DNA from: Amniculibacterium aquaticum
GTDB lineage: Bacteria > Bacteroidota > Bacteroidia > Flavobacteriales > Weeksellaceae
NCBI RefSeq assembly: GCF_003852705.1
Contig: NZ_REFA01000023.1
Span: 1 to 36,989, forward strand
DNA: 36,989 bases
Reading direction: 5' to 3'
Shown: positions 25,692-34,386 of the stretch, in pieces
Numbering within the stretch: position 1 is the first letter of the stretch
Layout: every line of letters begins with the position of its first letter
Translations under genes and position numbers: made by a program
Notes under the pieces: model-generated
What the model saw: only the letters and a program-made list of their open reading frames with translations
Told to the model about the DNA's origin: nothing
The model's database searches: none

Positions 25692-26081
25692 CTAAATTTT
25701 TGAATTTATTTCTGAAATCCGGTTGATGATGGGCAGGGAAAAAACACCACTTTTTTGGAGGTATTTTTCATAGAAAAATTTAGATTTATCGAAAAAAGAG
25801 GGATTGTTGTCCAGTGTTCCTTTGGCAAAGAAAAGATGTCCCAACAATTCCAAGTAAGGCACATGATGGTGGGTATCTTTTTGTTCTACAATTTCTACAA
25901 TTTCATCTGTGGAAAGCGCAGAAAATTGGTCAAAATCCATTTTGAAAACATCGTTCATTTGGGTGTCGAAAATCCTTTGGTCGTCTTCGATTTTCCCTTC
26001 ATTTTTTTCCAAAATCAATCGGTTGAGGGCTTCTGAAAATTGTTTAACAATACGGATGATATAATCTTTATCGTGAATCAT
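25692..26081 (-). CDS. Uncharacterised helical protein in SpmAB operon
   Basis: This 129-residue protein is not recognised with certainty. It is predicted fully helical and soluble, starting MIHDKDYIIRIVKQFSEALNRLILEKNEG, with no catalytic motif, signal or membrane segment. The start resembles a group of small DUF proteins in which the N-terminal helix is the best conserved part, but I would not name it. It sits 18 bases behind spmAB and three bases before the DUF2007 gene, so the three are almost certainly co-transcribed. Function is unknown. Confidence 0.7.
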   Translation of the reverse strand: MIHDKDYIIRIVKQFSEALNRLILEKNEGKIEDDQRIFDTQMNDVFKMDFDQFSALSTDEIVEIVEQKDTHHHVPYLELLGHLFFAKGTLDNNPSFFDKSKFFYEKYLQKSGVFSLPIINRISEINSKI

Positions 26082-26099
26082 TTTTTTTTAATTTTAAAA

Positions 26100-27503
26100 T
26101 TAGGCAAAGAATAAATACGCCAAGACAACCGAGGTTATGACTCCTACCAAATCGGCTAAGAGCATTGCCCATACCGTGTATCTGGTGTTTTTAATGGCAA
26201 CCGCTCCAAAATAAACAGCGATTACATAGAAGGTCGTATCCGAACTTCCTTGTAGGACAGCTGCTAGTTTTCCTTGAAAACTGTCGGCTCCAAAAGTGGT
26301 CATCGTATCCACCATCATCCCTCTTGCTCCGGATCCCGATAGAGGTTTGATAAGTGCTGTTGGGAGTCCATCTACAAATCGAGAATCGGCGCCAACCACT
26401 TCGGCTACCCATTTCATTCCGCTAATAATTACATCAAAAACTCCGGAGGTCCTGAGCAAAGAAATGGCGATGAGCATCCCCACCAAATACGGAATAATTT
26501 TGACACAGGTCGTGAAACCTTCTTTGGCTCCATCGATAAAAGCATCAAATATGTTTATTTTTTTGTACAATCCGCCCAAAACGATGGCAAAGAAAATAAA
26601 TAGGATAATTCCATTGCTCATCACTTTACTGAATTGGTCCAACTCGTCCTTGCTTAGCTGGACCAGATAGACCACCAATCCGCCGATTATGGCAGAAATA
26701 CCGCCAACAAAAAGCAATACAGCAGGCTGGAAAAGATTAATTTTTTGTTTGATTGAGACGATGGTCATTGCTGCCATGGTTGCCATAAAAGTCGCAATCA
26801 TGCACGGAAGGAAAATGTCGGTAGGCGTTTGTGATCCCATCGAGGCTCGAATGGCAATTATAGAAACCGGTATCAAAGTAAGACCGCTGGCATGAAGACA
26901 AAGAAACATGATTTGTGCGTTGCTCGCCTTGTCCTTGTCGGGATTTAGACTTTGCAAACTGTCCATCGCTTTTAGTCCAAAAGGTGTTGCGGCATTGTCC
27001 AAACCCAATAGATTGGCCGAAAAATTGAGCATCATGTGTCCAAAAGCCGGGTGGTTTTTAGGAATTTCCGGAAATAATTTCGAGAAAAAGGGTTGTATAA
27101 ATCGCGATAAAAGATTGATGCCACCTGCTTTTTCAGCAATGGACATAAAACCCATGAACAGCGTCATAATCCCGATGAGTCCCAAGCAGATTTCCACAGC
27201 AGTTTTGGAAGTTCCAATAACTCCATCGGTTTCTTGGATGCGAAAAACAGTAACAGTTTGTTTTAAAGAATCTGTTTTATAATGAATGTAATTTTCATCC
27301 AACAACGGCGATTTTTCTAACTTTTGTTGGGTTTCAAGAGGTAATGAAGAAAATTTTTGACTTGCAATTTGTATGGTGTCTCCACCTTTGCCCACAACCA
27401 TATCGTTATAGATGCTGTCGTAATTTCCTGTAAAAACAAATTTTATGCTGGCAACCAATATTGCAATAAGAATGAAGGCTGTCCATATCCTTGAAAGAAC
27501 CAT
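26100..27503 (-). CDS. Fused SpmA/SpmB nucleoside-recognition membrane protein
   Basis: This 467-residue inner-membrane protein joins two nucleoside-recognition (Gate) domains. The N-terminal half matches spore maturation protein SpmA (GLIGIMTLFMGFMSIAEKAGG, HPAFGHMMLNFSANLLGLDNA, ATPFGLKAMDSLQ). The C-terminal half matches SpmB (IPYLVGMLIAISLLRTSG, LPTALIKPLSGSGARGMM, GSSDTTFYVIAVYFG). Bacteroidota do not sporulate, so the role is something else, probably transport or sensing; the substrate is unknown. About ten membrane segments are expected. An extracytoplasmic loop near 30-90 separates the first segment from the rest. It leads a three-gene operon with an unknown protein and a DUF2007 protein. 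Confidence 0.85.
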   Translation of the reverse strand: MVLSRIWTAFILIAILVASIKFVFTGNYDSIYNDMVVGKGGDTIQIASQKFSSLPLETQQKLEKSPLLDENYIHYKTDSLKQTVTVFRIQETDGVIGTSKTAVEICLGLIGIMTLFMGFMSIAEKAGGINLLSRFIQPFFSKLFPEIPKNHPAFGHMMLNFSANLLGLDNAATPFGLKAMDSLQSLNPDKDKASNAQIMFLCLHASGLTLIPVSIIAIRASMGSQTPTDIFLPCMIATFMATMAAMTIVSIKQKINLFQPAVLLFVGGISAIIGGLVVYLVQLSKDELDQFSKVMSNGIILFIFFAIVLGGLYKKINIFDAFIDGAKEGFTTCVKIIPYLVGMLIAISLLRTSGVFDVIISGMKWVAEVVGADSRFVDGLPTALIKPLSGSGARGMMVDTMTTFGADSFQGKLAAVLQGSSDTTFYVIAVYFGAVAIKNTRYTVWAMLLADLVGVITSVVLAYLFFA

Positions 27504-27701
27504 GTCTTGAAAAATTTTGTTAAATGTAAGAAAAACTTGGTTAAAAAAAATTAACTTTTAAGGGAGGTGTTTTTATAAAGTGAGATCGCTCATGTTTTTT
27601 TTAACCCTCTTGTTTTCAAAACTTAAGAAAAACTTTTGTAATTTTAATTCATCAAATAAATTTCAAAATTTATTCTCAAACCATGCAAAAAATCACAATT
27701 T

Positions 27702-29828
27702 ATGACGACCAATACGCAAAATCTCAGAAATGTTGCCATACTCGGTCATTCCGGGTCTGGTAAAACGACTCTTATAGAAACCATGCTTTTTGAAGGTGGA
27801 AAAATTAGACGAAGAGGCAGCATTGAAAATCACAACACCGTGTCGGACGATACGGAGATAGAGCACGAAAGGGAGAGTACCATCTACTCTCATCAGATGT
27901 TTGTTCCGTGGAAGGAAAATAAAATTAACATTTTGGATACTCCGGGATTTGATGATTTTATAGGTGAGGTTATTTCCTCCTTGAAAATTTCAGATACAGC
28001 AGTGATTACTCTTAATGCAAGTTCCGGTGTCGAAGTGGGTACTGAATTGGTTTGGGAATACATCAAAAAATTTAATACGCCATGCATTGTGGCAATCAAT
28101 CAGGTCGATCATCCCAAAGCTGATTTTGAAAAAAGTTTGAGCGAAGCCCAGGAATTGTTTGGAAATCATGTGGTAAGTGTTCAGTATCCGATGCGAACTG
28201 GTGAAGGATTTCATCAAATCATTGATGCCCTTCGAATGGTGATGTACGATTTTCCTGCTCTTGGTGGAAAACCAGAAAAAAAGCCCATTCCGGATTCGGA
28301 AATTGAAAAAGCCAAAGTCTTGCACTCCGTTTTGGTAGAAATTGCTGCGGAAAATGAAGATGGACTGATGGAAAAATATTTTGAAGAAGGTCAACTTTCA
28401 GAAGAAGATTTAGCAAAAGGTCTCACCATTGCTTTGGCACAACAAAAGTTTGTTCCGGTGTTCGTAACCTCAGGGCTCAAAGATATGGGAAGTGGCCGAT
28501 TGATGGGTTTTATCAATGATATTGCACCCAGTCCTGCAGATAGACCCAATACAATTTTGGAAAATGGAGACGAACTGGTTTGCGATAGCCAAGGCAAAAA
28601 CACAATTTTTATATATAAAACAACTTCTGAACCACAAGTAGGACTTATTTCGTATTTTAAAGTCCTATCGGGAACGATAAAACCCGGAGACGAATTGGTT
28701 AACGCCGATAACAACGAAACCGAAAGACTGGCTCAGATTTTTGTAGCCGAAGGAAAAGAACGAATTAGCGTTTCCGAATTGAAAGCTGGCGATCTAGGAC
28801 TGACCATCAAGCTGAAAAATTCACACACCAACAATACTTTGAACAGCAAGGGAGTAAAACTAAAAGTGAGCCCTATTGTTTTCCCAGAAAGTAGATTACG
28901 GAAAACCATTTTTGCTGAAAATTCTTCGGATACGGAAAAACTTTTTGCAACCATCAATAAAATAAAAGAAGAAGATCCCACATTGTCTTTAGAAATAGAT
29001 GCCGACACCCACGAGTCGGTGATGGGTGGACAAGGTCAGTTGCATTTGGACCTGCTGAAACAAAGAATTGAAAAAGAATCGGGCGTGAAAATGAAAATGA
29101 AAAGCCCAAAAATTTCATATAGAGAAACCATTGTTGGAGCTTCCAGTGCCGAGTATCGACATAAAAAACAATCGGGTGGTGCCGGACAATTTGGAGAAAT
29201 CCACCTGAGAGTCGAAAATTATTTTGATGGAATGGACGAACCCAAAGGGATGAACATCCGACAGCATGAAATTGAAACCCTCCCATGGGGTTGCAAATTG
29301 GCGTTTTATTGGTGCATCGTTGGAGGTGCCATCGATAACCGATACATTGCTGCCATCAAAAAAGGAATTATGCAACAGATGAAAAACGGACCTTTGACAG
29401 GATCGCCATGCCAGAATATTAGGGTGTCGGTTTTCGATGGAAAAATGCACAGCGTGGACTCCAATGATATTTCCTTTCAGTTGGCTGCATCGGGAGCTTT
29501 TAAAGAGGCGTTTCATCAAGCTTCTCCACAACTTTTAGAGCCCATGTATCGTATAGAAATTTTGTGTCCAAACGATGCAACAGGCGATGTGATGGGCGAT
29601 TTGCAAACCAGAAGAGGTATTATTTCCGGAATGGATTCTGAAGATCGTTACCAAAAGATCACAGCCGAGGTGCCTCTGGCAGAATTGGACAACTACGGAA
29701 CCCAGCTAAGAGCGATAACCGGCGGGAAAGCGAAGTTTAGCATGAAACTTTCGGACTATCAATTGGTGCCGCCCAACATTCAAAAAGAATTGGTGAAAGA
29801 GTACGAAGCCAAACGACATGAAATATAA
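27702..29828 (+). CDS. Elongation factor G paralogue (EF-G2-like)
   Basis: This 708-residue ribosomal translocase paralogue shows all five EF-G domains, but its GTPase motifs are unusual. The P-loop is GHSGSGKT (15-22) rather than GHIDAGKT. Switch I reads EHERESTIYS instead of EQERGITITS. Switch II is DTPGFDDF, so the catalytic His is replaced by F83. G4 is NQVD (133-136) rather than NKxD. Later domains look standard (domain IV: SYRETIVGASSAEYRHKKQSGG; domain V: EPMYRIEILCPNDATGDVMGDL, QTRRG). Bacteroides EF-G2 has been reported to support translation without GTP hydrolysis, in gut colonisation and starvation; this protein may be similar. The gene is transcribed alone. Possible promoter: TTTG (27635) N18 TAAATTTC (27657). 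Confidence 0.9.
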   Translation: MTTNTQNLRNVAILGHSGSGKTTLIETMLFEGGKIRRRGSIENHNTVSDDTEIEHERESTIYSHQMFVPWKENKINILDTPGFDDFIGEVISSLKISDTAVITLNASSGVEVGTELVWEYIKKFNTPCIVAINQVDHPKADFEKSLSEAQELFGNHVVSVQYPMRTGEGFHQIIDALRMVMYDFPALGGKPEKKPIPDSEIEKAKVLHSVLVEIAAENEDGLMEKYFEEGQLSEEDLAKGLTIALAQQKFVPVFVTSGLKDMGSGRLMGFINDIAPSPADRPNTILENGDELVCDSQGKNTIFIYKTTSEPQVGLISYFKVLSGTIKPGDELVNADNNETERLAQIFVAEGKERISVSELKAGDLGLTIKLKNSHTNNTLNSKGVKLKVSPIVFPESRLRKTIFAENSSDTEKLFATINKIKEEDPTLSLEIDADTHESVMGGQGQLHLDLLKQRIEKESGVKMKMKSPKISYRETIVGASSAEYRHKKQSGGAGQFGEIHLRVENYFDGMDEPKGMNIRQHEIETLPWGCKLAFYWCIVGGAIDNRYIAAIKKGIMQQMKNGPLTGSPCQNIRVSVFDGKMHSVDSNDISFQLAASGAFKEAFHQASPQLLEPMYRIEILCPNDATGDVMGDLQTRRGIISGMDSEDRYQKITAEVPLAELDNYGTQLRAITGGKAKFSMKLSDYQLVPPNIQKELVKEYEAKRHEI

Positions 29829-29830
29829 AC

Positions 29831-29865
29831 AAAGAGGCGTTCAGATTTTTTTTGAACGCCTCTTT
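29831..29865. terminator. Two-way terminator between EF-G paralogue and ccoI
   Basis: Stem AAAGAGGCGTTCA (29831-29843) / TGAACGCCTCTTT (29853-29865) with a T-rich loop and flanks lies between two convergent genes. Confidence 0.9.
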
Positions 29866-29881
29866 TTATACTTGTTTTTGA

Positions 29882-32260
29882 TTATTTAAAATATTTATGT
29901 GCCCGAATGTAAGTCAGTAATGAAGTTAGCGCTACGATGGTTATCGAAGAAATGGGCATCAGAATGGCACAGATCAATGGCGACAACTCTCCAGTAACAG
30001 CAAAGCTAAGCCCCACAATATTGTATAAGAAACTGATGACAAACATGATTTTCACAATGTTGATGGCATCTTTGGACAGGTCCAAATATTTTTTGACATC
30101 AACGATGTTCTCCCCTTTCATAATTACATCAGAAGATGGGGTGAAAGCGTTGGTGTCATCGGCAATTGCAATGCCTACATTCGCTTGTTTTAATGCACCG
30201 GCATCGTTCAGTCCATCACCAAACATGGCCACTTTTTTACCTTGAGATTGCAGTTCTTGTATATAATTTAGTTTGTCCTCAGGGTTTTGGTTGAAGCGCA
30301 TCTCTTCGGCTTTTGTTGCCAAAGATTTCAACTGATTTTCCTCAGAAGAATTGTCGCCACTCAGGATGTCAATGTGGTAATTTTCCAATTGATCGAACAT
30401 GGTTTTGATCTCTTTTCTGTATTCATTTTTAAAAATGAATTTGCCCAAGAAAATGTCGTTTTTAGAAATATAAACCGCCGTTTCCATGTTTTGTGAGGTT
30501 TGTCCAATAAAACTTGCGGCTCCAATTTTATACGATTGGCTTCTTACATCGGCCTGGTAACCTCTGCCGGGTGTATCTTTAAAATTTTCTATTGGGAAAT
30601 ATTCATCTTTGTTGTCTAAAGAATCGTACAACGCTTTAGATAAAGGATGGTTGGAGTTTTTCAGTAAAGATTTTAGGTTGGCGAGATCAAATTCTTCCAA
30701 CAAATCTCCTTCGTATTGTATGTTTGATTTTTTGTTGTGGGTGATGGTTCCTGTTTTGTCAAAAACCAAAGTGTCTATTTTCGCCAGTTTTTCTATGGTT
30801 AAGGTGTCTTTTACATAAAAATGATTTTTACCTAAAATCCTCATGATGTGTCCAAAAGTGAACGGTGCCGATAGTGCCAAAGCACAAGGACAAGCAATGA
30901 TGAGGATGGCAGCAACTACTTGGAACATTTTCTCGAAATCGTGCTGTATCCAATAGATCGCTGCTATGGCCGTAATACCAAGAATGATAAAAGTGAAATA
31001 TTTGGAAATGGTATTGGTGATGGTATCCAAACCGTTTTCATGTTTTTTGAAGGCTTCTTTGTTCCAAAGTTGGGTCAGGTAACTTTGGTCCACATTTTTT
31101 ATCACTTCAAGTTCCAAGATCGCTCCGGATTGTTTTCCACCGGCGAAGATTTTGTCACCTGGTTTTTTTGCAATGGTAGCGCTCTCACCCGTGATGAACG
31201 AGTTGTCGATGTTTCCATTTCCCGAAATCAAGATGGCATCAACAGGGATTATTTCTTGATTTCTCACCATAATTCTATCGCCCACCTTCAGTTCAGAAAG
31301 TAGAATGTTTTGTTGTTGGCCTTCAAAATCGACCTTAGTAACCGCAATCGGATAAAAAGATTTGTAATCTCTATCGTAGGAAAGTGCGGAATAAGTTCTT
31401 TTTTGAAAGGTTTTACCAAGAAGCATGAAAAACAACAACCCACATAAAGTATCAAAATAACCGGGTCCGAAGTCGGTTAACACCTCATAGATGCTTCTTC
31501 CGTAAAGCATGATGATACCCAAAACAATAGGTACATCAATGTTTACGATTTTGTTTTTAAGACCAAACCAAGCCGATTTAAAATAATCCGAAGCCGAATA
31601 AAAAACCACTGGAGTGGCCAGTAAAAACATGATAAAACGGAAAAGATTTTTATAAGAATTCATCCAAATATCCGTAGTTCCCATGATTTCTTGGGCGTAT
31701 TCCGGGTAGGAAAAGAACATTCCGTTACCAAAAGCAAAACCGGCAACCGCTAATTTTATCAAAAGAGTCTTGTCCAGTTTTTCTTCTTTTTTGTCGGCGG
31801 TCTCTAGGCTAATGACCGGTTTGTACCCCAAATTGGTGAGGAATTTTGCCAATTCACTCAACTTTAATTCTTGATGGTTAAAGGAAATCTGAACGGTTTT
31901 TCTGGTGAAATTAACTTGGCTGTATTTGATGTTTTCATTCAAGGTATGAAGGCTTTCCAACAGCCAAATGCACGATGAACAATGGATGACCGGGATTTTG
32001 AAGGTGACTAAACTGGTACTGCCTTCAGAAAAATCGGTTACTTTATCAAAAATTTCTTGGGTGTCCAAATAATCAAATTGTGTCGAGTTTTCGTCCGGTC
32101 TGGTTCCTGCATTTTTGTTGAGTTCATAGAAATTACCTAGCTGGTTCAGATTTAGGATTTCATAAACCGATTTGCACCCGTTGCAACAAAATATTTTTTC
32201 ATCAAAAGCAATTCGTTCTTTTTCTATTTGTTGTCCACAGTGAAAACAATTTTCCGACAT
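29882..32260 (-). CDS. ccoI: CcoI/FixI-type copper-transporting P-type ATPase
   Basis: This 792-residue inner-membrane pump exports Cu(I) for the assembly of cbb3-type cytochrome oxidase. The N-terminal Cys-rich domain (C5, C8, C25, C26, C29) is followed by an HMA domain with HCSSC (C94, C97). About eight membrane segments follow, with the transport motif CPC at 457-459. The phosphorylation site is DKTGT (501-505), and the TGES and MFGDGLNDAGAL motifs are present. Length is typical. In many Bacteroidota ccoI is followed by ccoS and ccoNO; here it is followed directly by a terminator, so these must lie elsewhere. It is divergent from a Crp/Fnr regulator, as often seen for cco genes. Confidence 0.92.
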   Translation of the reverse strand: MSENCFHCGQQIEKERIAFDEKIFCCNGCKSVYEILNLNQLGNFYELNKNAGTRPDENSTQFDYLDTQEIFDKVTDFSEGSTSLVTFKIPVIHCSSCIWLLESLHTLNENIKYSQVNFTRKTVQISFNHQELKLSELAKFLTNLGYKPVISLETADKKEEKLDKTLLIKLAVAGFAFGNGMFFSYPEYAQEIMGTTDIWMNSYKNLFRFIMFLLATPVVFYSASDYFKSAWFGLKNKIVNIDVPIVLGIIMLYGRSIYEVLTDFGPGYFDTLCGLLFFMLLGKTFQKRTYSALSYDRDYKSFYPIAVTKVDFEGQQQNILLSELKVGDRIMVRNQEIIPVDAILISGNGNIDNSFITGESATIAKKPGDKIFAGGKQSGAILELEVIKNVDQSYLTQLWNKEAFKKHENGLDTITNTISKYFTFIILGITAIAAIYWIQHDFEKMFQVVAAILIIACPCALALSAPFTFGHIMRILGKNHFYVKDTLTIEKLAKIDTLVFDKTGTITHNKKSNIQYEGDLLEEFDLANLKSLLKNSNHPLSKALYDSLDNKDEYFPIENFKDTPGRGYQADVRSQSYKIGAASFIGQTSQNMETAVYISKNDIFLGKFIFKNEYRKEIKTMFDQLENYHIDILSGDNSSEENQLKSLATKAEEMRFNQNPEDKLNYIQELQSQGKKVAMFGDGLNDAGALKQANVGIAIADDTNAFTPSSDVIMKGENIVDVKKYLDLSKDAINIVKIMFVISFLYNIVGLSFAVTGELSPLICAILMPISSITIVALTSLLTYIRAHKYFK

Positions 32261-32363
32261 GATTTTTAACTGAATTTTTAAATTTAATGATTGAACTTAT
32301 TCATTTCTAAAAAAGATTAAACGAGTGTTTATTGGCTATTAAGAGGATAAACTCTTGTTTTAT

Positions 32364-32385
32364 TTAGAATTAGAATAAATTCTAA
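32364..32385. promoter_or_regulatory. Perfect dyad between ccoI and the Crp/Fnr regulator, candidate operator
   Basis: TTAGAATT (32364-32371), six bases, then AATTCTAA (32378-32385) is a perfect 8-bp inverted repeat. It lies 22 bases upstream of the -33 element of the regulator gene and about 100 bases from the ccoI start. The layout fits a dimeric regulator, possibly the Crp/Fnr protein itself, but the sequence is unlike the classic Fnr site TTGAT-N4-ATCAA. Confidence 0.4.
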
Positions 32386-32407
32386 CATGCAAAATTAGAT
32401 AAAAAAC

Positions 32408-32439
32408 TTTGCCTTTCATTTTAAAAAGCAATACTTTTG
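32408..32439 (+). promoter_or_regulatory. Promoter of Crp/Fnr regulator gene
   Basis: TTTG (32408-32411), exactly 20 bases, then TACTTTTG (32432-32439) matches the Bacteroidota consensus. The ATG is 20 bases beyond the -7 box. Confidence 0.75.
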
Positions 32440-32458
32440 CTGATAAATATCATTATTT

Positions 32459-33172
32459 ATGTCATTAGAAAAACAAATTGCTATTGAAGAGGCTTTGAAA
32501 GTCGCATTTGATGAAAATGAACTGAAAAGCAGAATTTCTGCAGAAGATTTTGAATTGTACAATTCGACAAAAGAAGAAATGAGTTTTCAAAAAGGCGATG
32601 ATATTTTTGAAGATGGCGAATTTCCAAAAGGTATTTATCTGATTGAATCGGGTACAGCAAAGCTTTCTAAATCTGGCGTTTATGGGAAAGATCATATCCT
32701 GAGATTTATCAAAGAAGGCGACATGATTGGCTACCGCTCTCTTTTGTGCGGCGAAAAATTTCAAGCCAAAGCCGAAGCGATGACCGAGATTAAGGCTCGT
32801 TTTATCCCCGCAGCAACCTTCAGACATTTGCTGGAGGTGGATTCTAAAATGGCCTATGCCATGCTGCAAAAATTCGCTTACGAATTGGGAGAAAGTGCCA
32901 ATACCGTAGCTTTTTTAGCACAAAAAACCGTTAGAGAACGCTTGGCAGAAATTTTAATTTTGCTCGAACAAAAACTAGGAACCGACCCGGAAGGTTTTAT
33001 TAAAATTTCACTAACCAGAGAAGAAATAGCCAACCTCATTGGTACGGCAACAGAAAGCGCCATCCGTTTGATCTCCGAATTCAAAACCGACCAACTGATC
33101 GAAGTAGAAGGTAGAAACATACGAATTCTGAATCGAGAAAAACTCATCAAATTGGGCCATGTTCTAATATAA
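32459..33172 (+). CDS. Crp/Fnr family transcription regulator
   Basis: This 237-residue regulator has a cyclic-nucleotide-binding-type beta-barrel (about 35-130: FQKGDDIFEDGEFPKGIYLIESGTAKL, split as FQKGDDIFEDGEFPKG and IYLIESGTAKL), a long dimer helix (about 135-170) and a winged helix-turn-helix (about 178-230: SLTREEIANLIGTATESAIRL). It has only one cysteine (in LLCGEK), so it cannot hold the 4Fe-4S cluster of E. coli Fnr. The signal is therefore something other than direct oxygen attack on a cluster. It is divergent from ccoI, and is probably a regulator of respiratory genes under low oxygen, as proposed for relatives. A good promoter precedes it and a terminator follows. Confidence 0.9.
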   Translation: MSLEKQIAIEEALKVAFDENELKSRISAEDFELYNSTKEEMSFQKGDDIFEDGEFPKGIYLIESGTAKLSKSGVYGKDHILRFIKEGDMIGYRSLLCGEKFQAKAEAMTEIKARFIPAATFRHLLEVDSKMAYAMLQKFAYELGESANTVAFLAQKTVRERLAEILILLEQKLGTDPEGFIKISLTREEIANLIGTATESAIRLISEFKTDQLIEVEGRNIRILNREKLIKLGHVLI

Positions 33173-33180
33173 AATTTTTT

Positions 33181-33214
33181 ACAGTCGAACGGTAAAGGTT
33201 TCGACTGTTTTTTT
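33181..33214 (+). terminator. Terminator behind Crp/Fnr gene
   Basis: Stem ACAGTCGAA (33181-33189) / TTCGACTGT (33200-33208), followed by a run of T. Confidence 0.85.
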
Positions 33215-33245
33215 ATTATTTTTAAAGTTTAAAATACCATTTCTT

Positions 33246-34061
33246 ATGTCTGTACATTCAGAAATAAAAAAAATAACCACCGAGACCTTGAGAAAAATGA
33301 AATTCGACAAGGAAAAAATCACCATGCTGACGGCTTACGATTTTACAACAGCCAAAATGGTGGATGCCGGTGGGGTGGATACCATATTGGTTGGCGATTC
33401 CGCAGCCAATGTTATGGCGGGGTACGAAACCACTTTGCCCATCACTTTGGATCACATGATTTACCATACGCAATGCGTAGTTCGTGGGGTCGAAAGAGCT
33501 TTGGTAGTGGCCGACTTGCCTTTTGGTACCTATCAGAGTAATCCTGAGAAAGCTTTGGAGTCGGCCGTAAGGATGATGAAGGAAGGCGGAGCGCATGCTG
33601 TAAAAATTGAAGGCGGTAAAGAAATTGAAGATTCCATTCGTAAGATTGTCAATGCCGGTATTCCTGTCATGGGACATCTAGGACTGACACCGCAATCCAT
33701 ATATCAATTTGGAACTTATAAAGTGAGAGCCAAAGAAGAAGCTGAGGCCGAAAAGCTAATCCAGGATGCCAAATTGTTGGAAGTATTGGGATGTTTTGCT
33801 TTGGTTTTAGAGAAAATTCCGGCCGATTTGGCAAAGAAAGTGAGCGAAAGTATTTCCATACCAACCATTGGGATTGGTGCCGGTCCGGATTGTGATGGAC
33901 AGGTCTTGGTGTACCACGATATGATCGGGATGAATAAGGGCTTTACACCAAAATTTCTAAGAAAATATTTGGATCTTTATTCTGAAATTACAGGTGCCAT
34001 TTCCAATTATGTGAAAGATGTGAAAGACTTGGATTTTCCAAATAAAAATGAAAGCTACTGA
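33246..34061 (+). CDS. panB: 3-methyl-2-oxobutanoate hydroxymethyltransferase
   Basis: This 271-residue cytosolic enzyme makes ketopantoate from 2-oxoisovalerate and methylene-tetrahydrofolate, the first committed step to pantothenate and CoA. PanB motifs are MLTAYDFTTAKMVDAGGVD, VGDSAANVMAGYETTLPI (the Asp and Ser near 50 bind Mg and substrate), AHAVKIEGG, GHLGLTPQS and IGIGAGPDCDGQVLVYHDMIG. Length (about 265-275) is normal. It opens an operon: its stop TGA shares its last base with the ATG of a small membrane protein (TGATG), and an RluA-type gene follows after 8 bases. No panC or panD is adjacent. Confidence 0.96.
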   Translation: MSVHSEIKKITTETLRKMKFDKEKITMLTAYDFTTAKMVDAGGVDTILVGDSAANVMAGYETTLPITLDHMIYHTQCVVRGVERALVVADLPFGTYQSNPEKALESAVRMMKEGGAHAVKIEGGKEIEDSIRKIVNAGIPVMGHLGLTPQSIYQFGTYKVRAKEEAEAEKLIQDAKLLEVLGCFALVLEKIPADLAKKVSESISIPTIGIGAGPDCDGQVLVYHDMIGMNKGFTPKFLRKYLDLYSEITGAISNYVKDVKDLDFPNKNESY

Positions 34062-34378
34062 TGCAAAGATTAAAATCGTATAACGCTATTTTGTCGGTTC
34101 TCATCTTGTTGTGTTTGGTCGTTGGATGGACTAAACCATTCAGTTTCGAGCTCAATGTGATGATATACAACCGGCTGTTCTACATCCTGATTGGGTTAAG
34201 TTTTTTCTTGCAAAGTAAAATGTTGCCCAATCCAAAGATGGTCTATCCCATGTATGCCGCTGCTTTGTTTTGTGTGGTAGGTGCGTTTTTGCCTTTAGAA
34301 AGTCAGTTTTCATCGATAAAAACCATTGGACTTTTTGCTGGAATTATCATTTCAATTTTTAATCGACCTCGAGCTTAA
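34061..34378 (+). CDS. Small uncharacterised membrane protein
   Basis: This 105-residue protein is not recognised. About four hydrophobic segments can be seen: about 8-22 (AILSVLILLCLVVGW), 34-50 (MIYNRLFYILIGLSFFL), 62-77 (YPMYAAALFCVVGAFL) and 86-100 (IKTIGLFAGIIISIF). No charged residues suggestive of catalysis lie inside them. It is coupled to panB by a one-base overlap (TGATG) and lies eight bases before the pseudouridine synthase gene. A role in pantothenate transport would fit the position, but nothing in the sequence proves it. Confidence 0.75.
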   Translation: MQRLKSYNAILSVLILLCLVVGWTKPFSFELNVMIYNRLFYILIGLSFFLQSKMLPNPKMVYPMYAAALFCVVGAFLPLESQFSSIKTIGLFAGIIISIFNRPRA

Positions 34379-34386
34379 TTTTTTCT

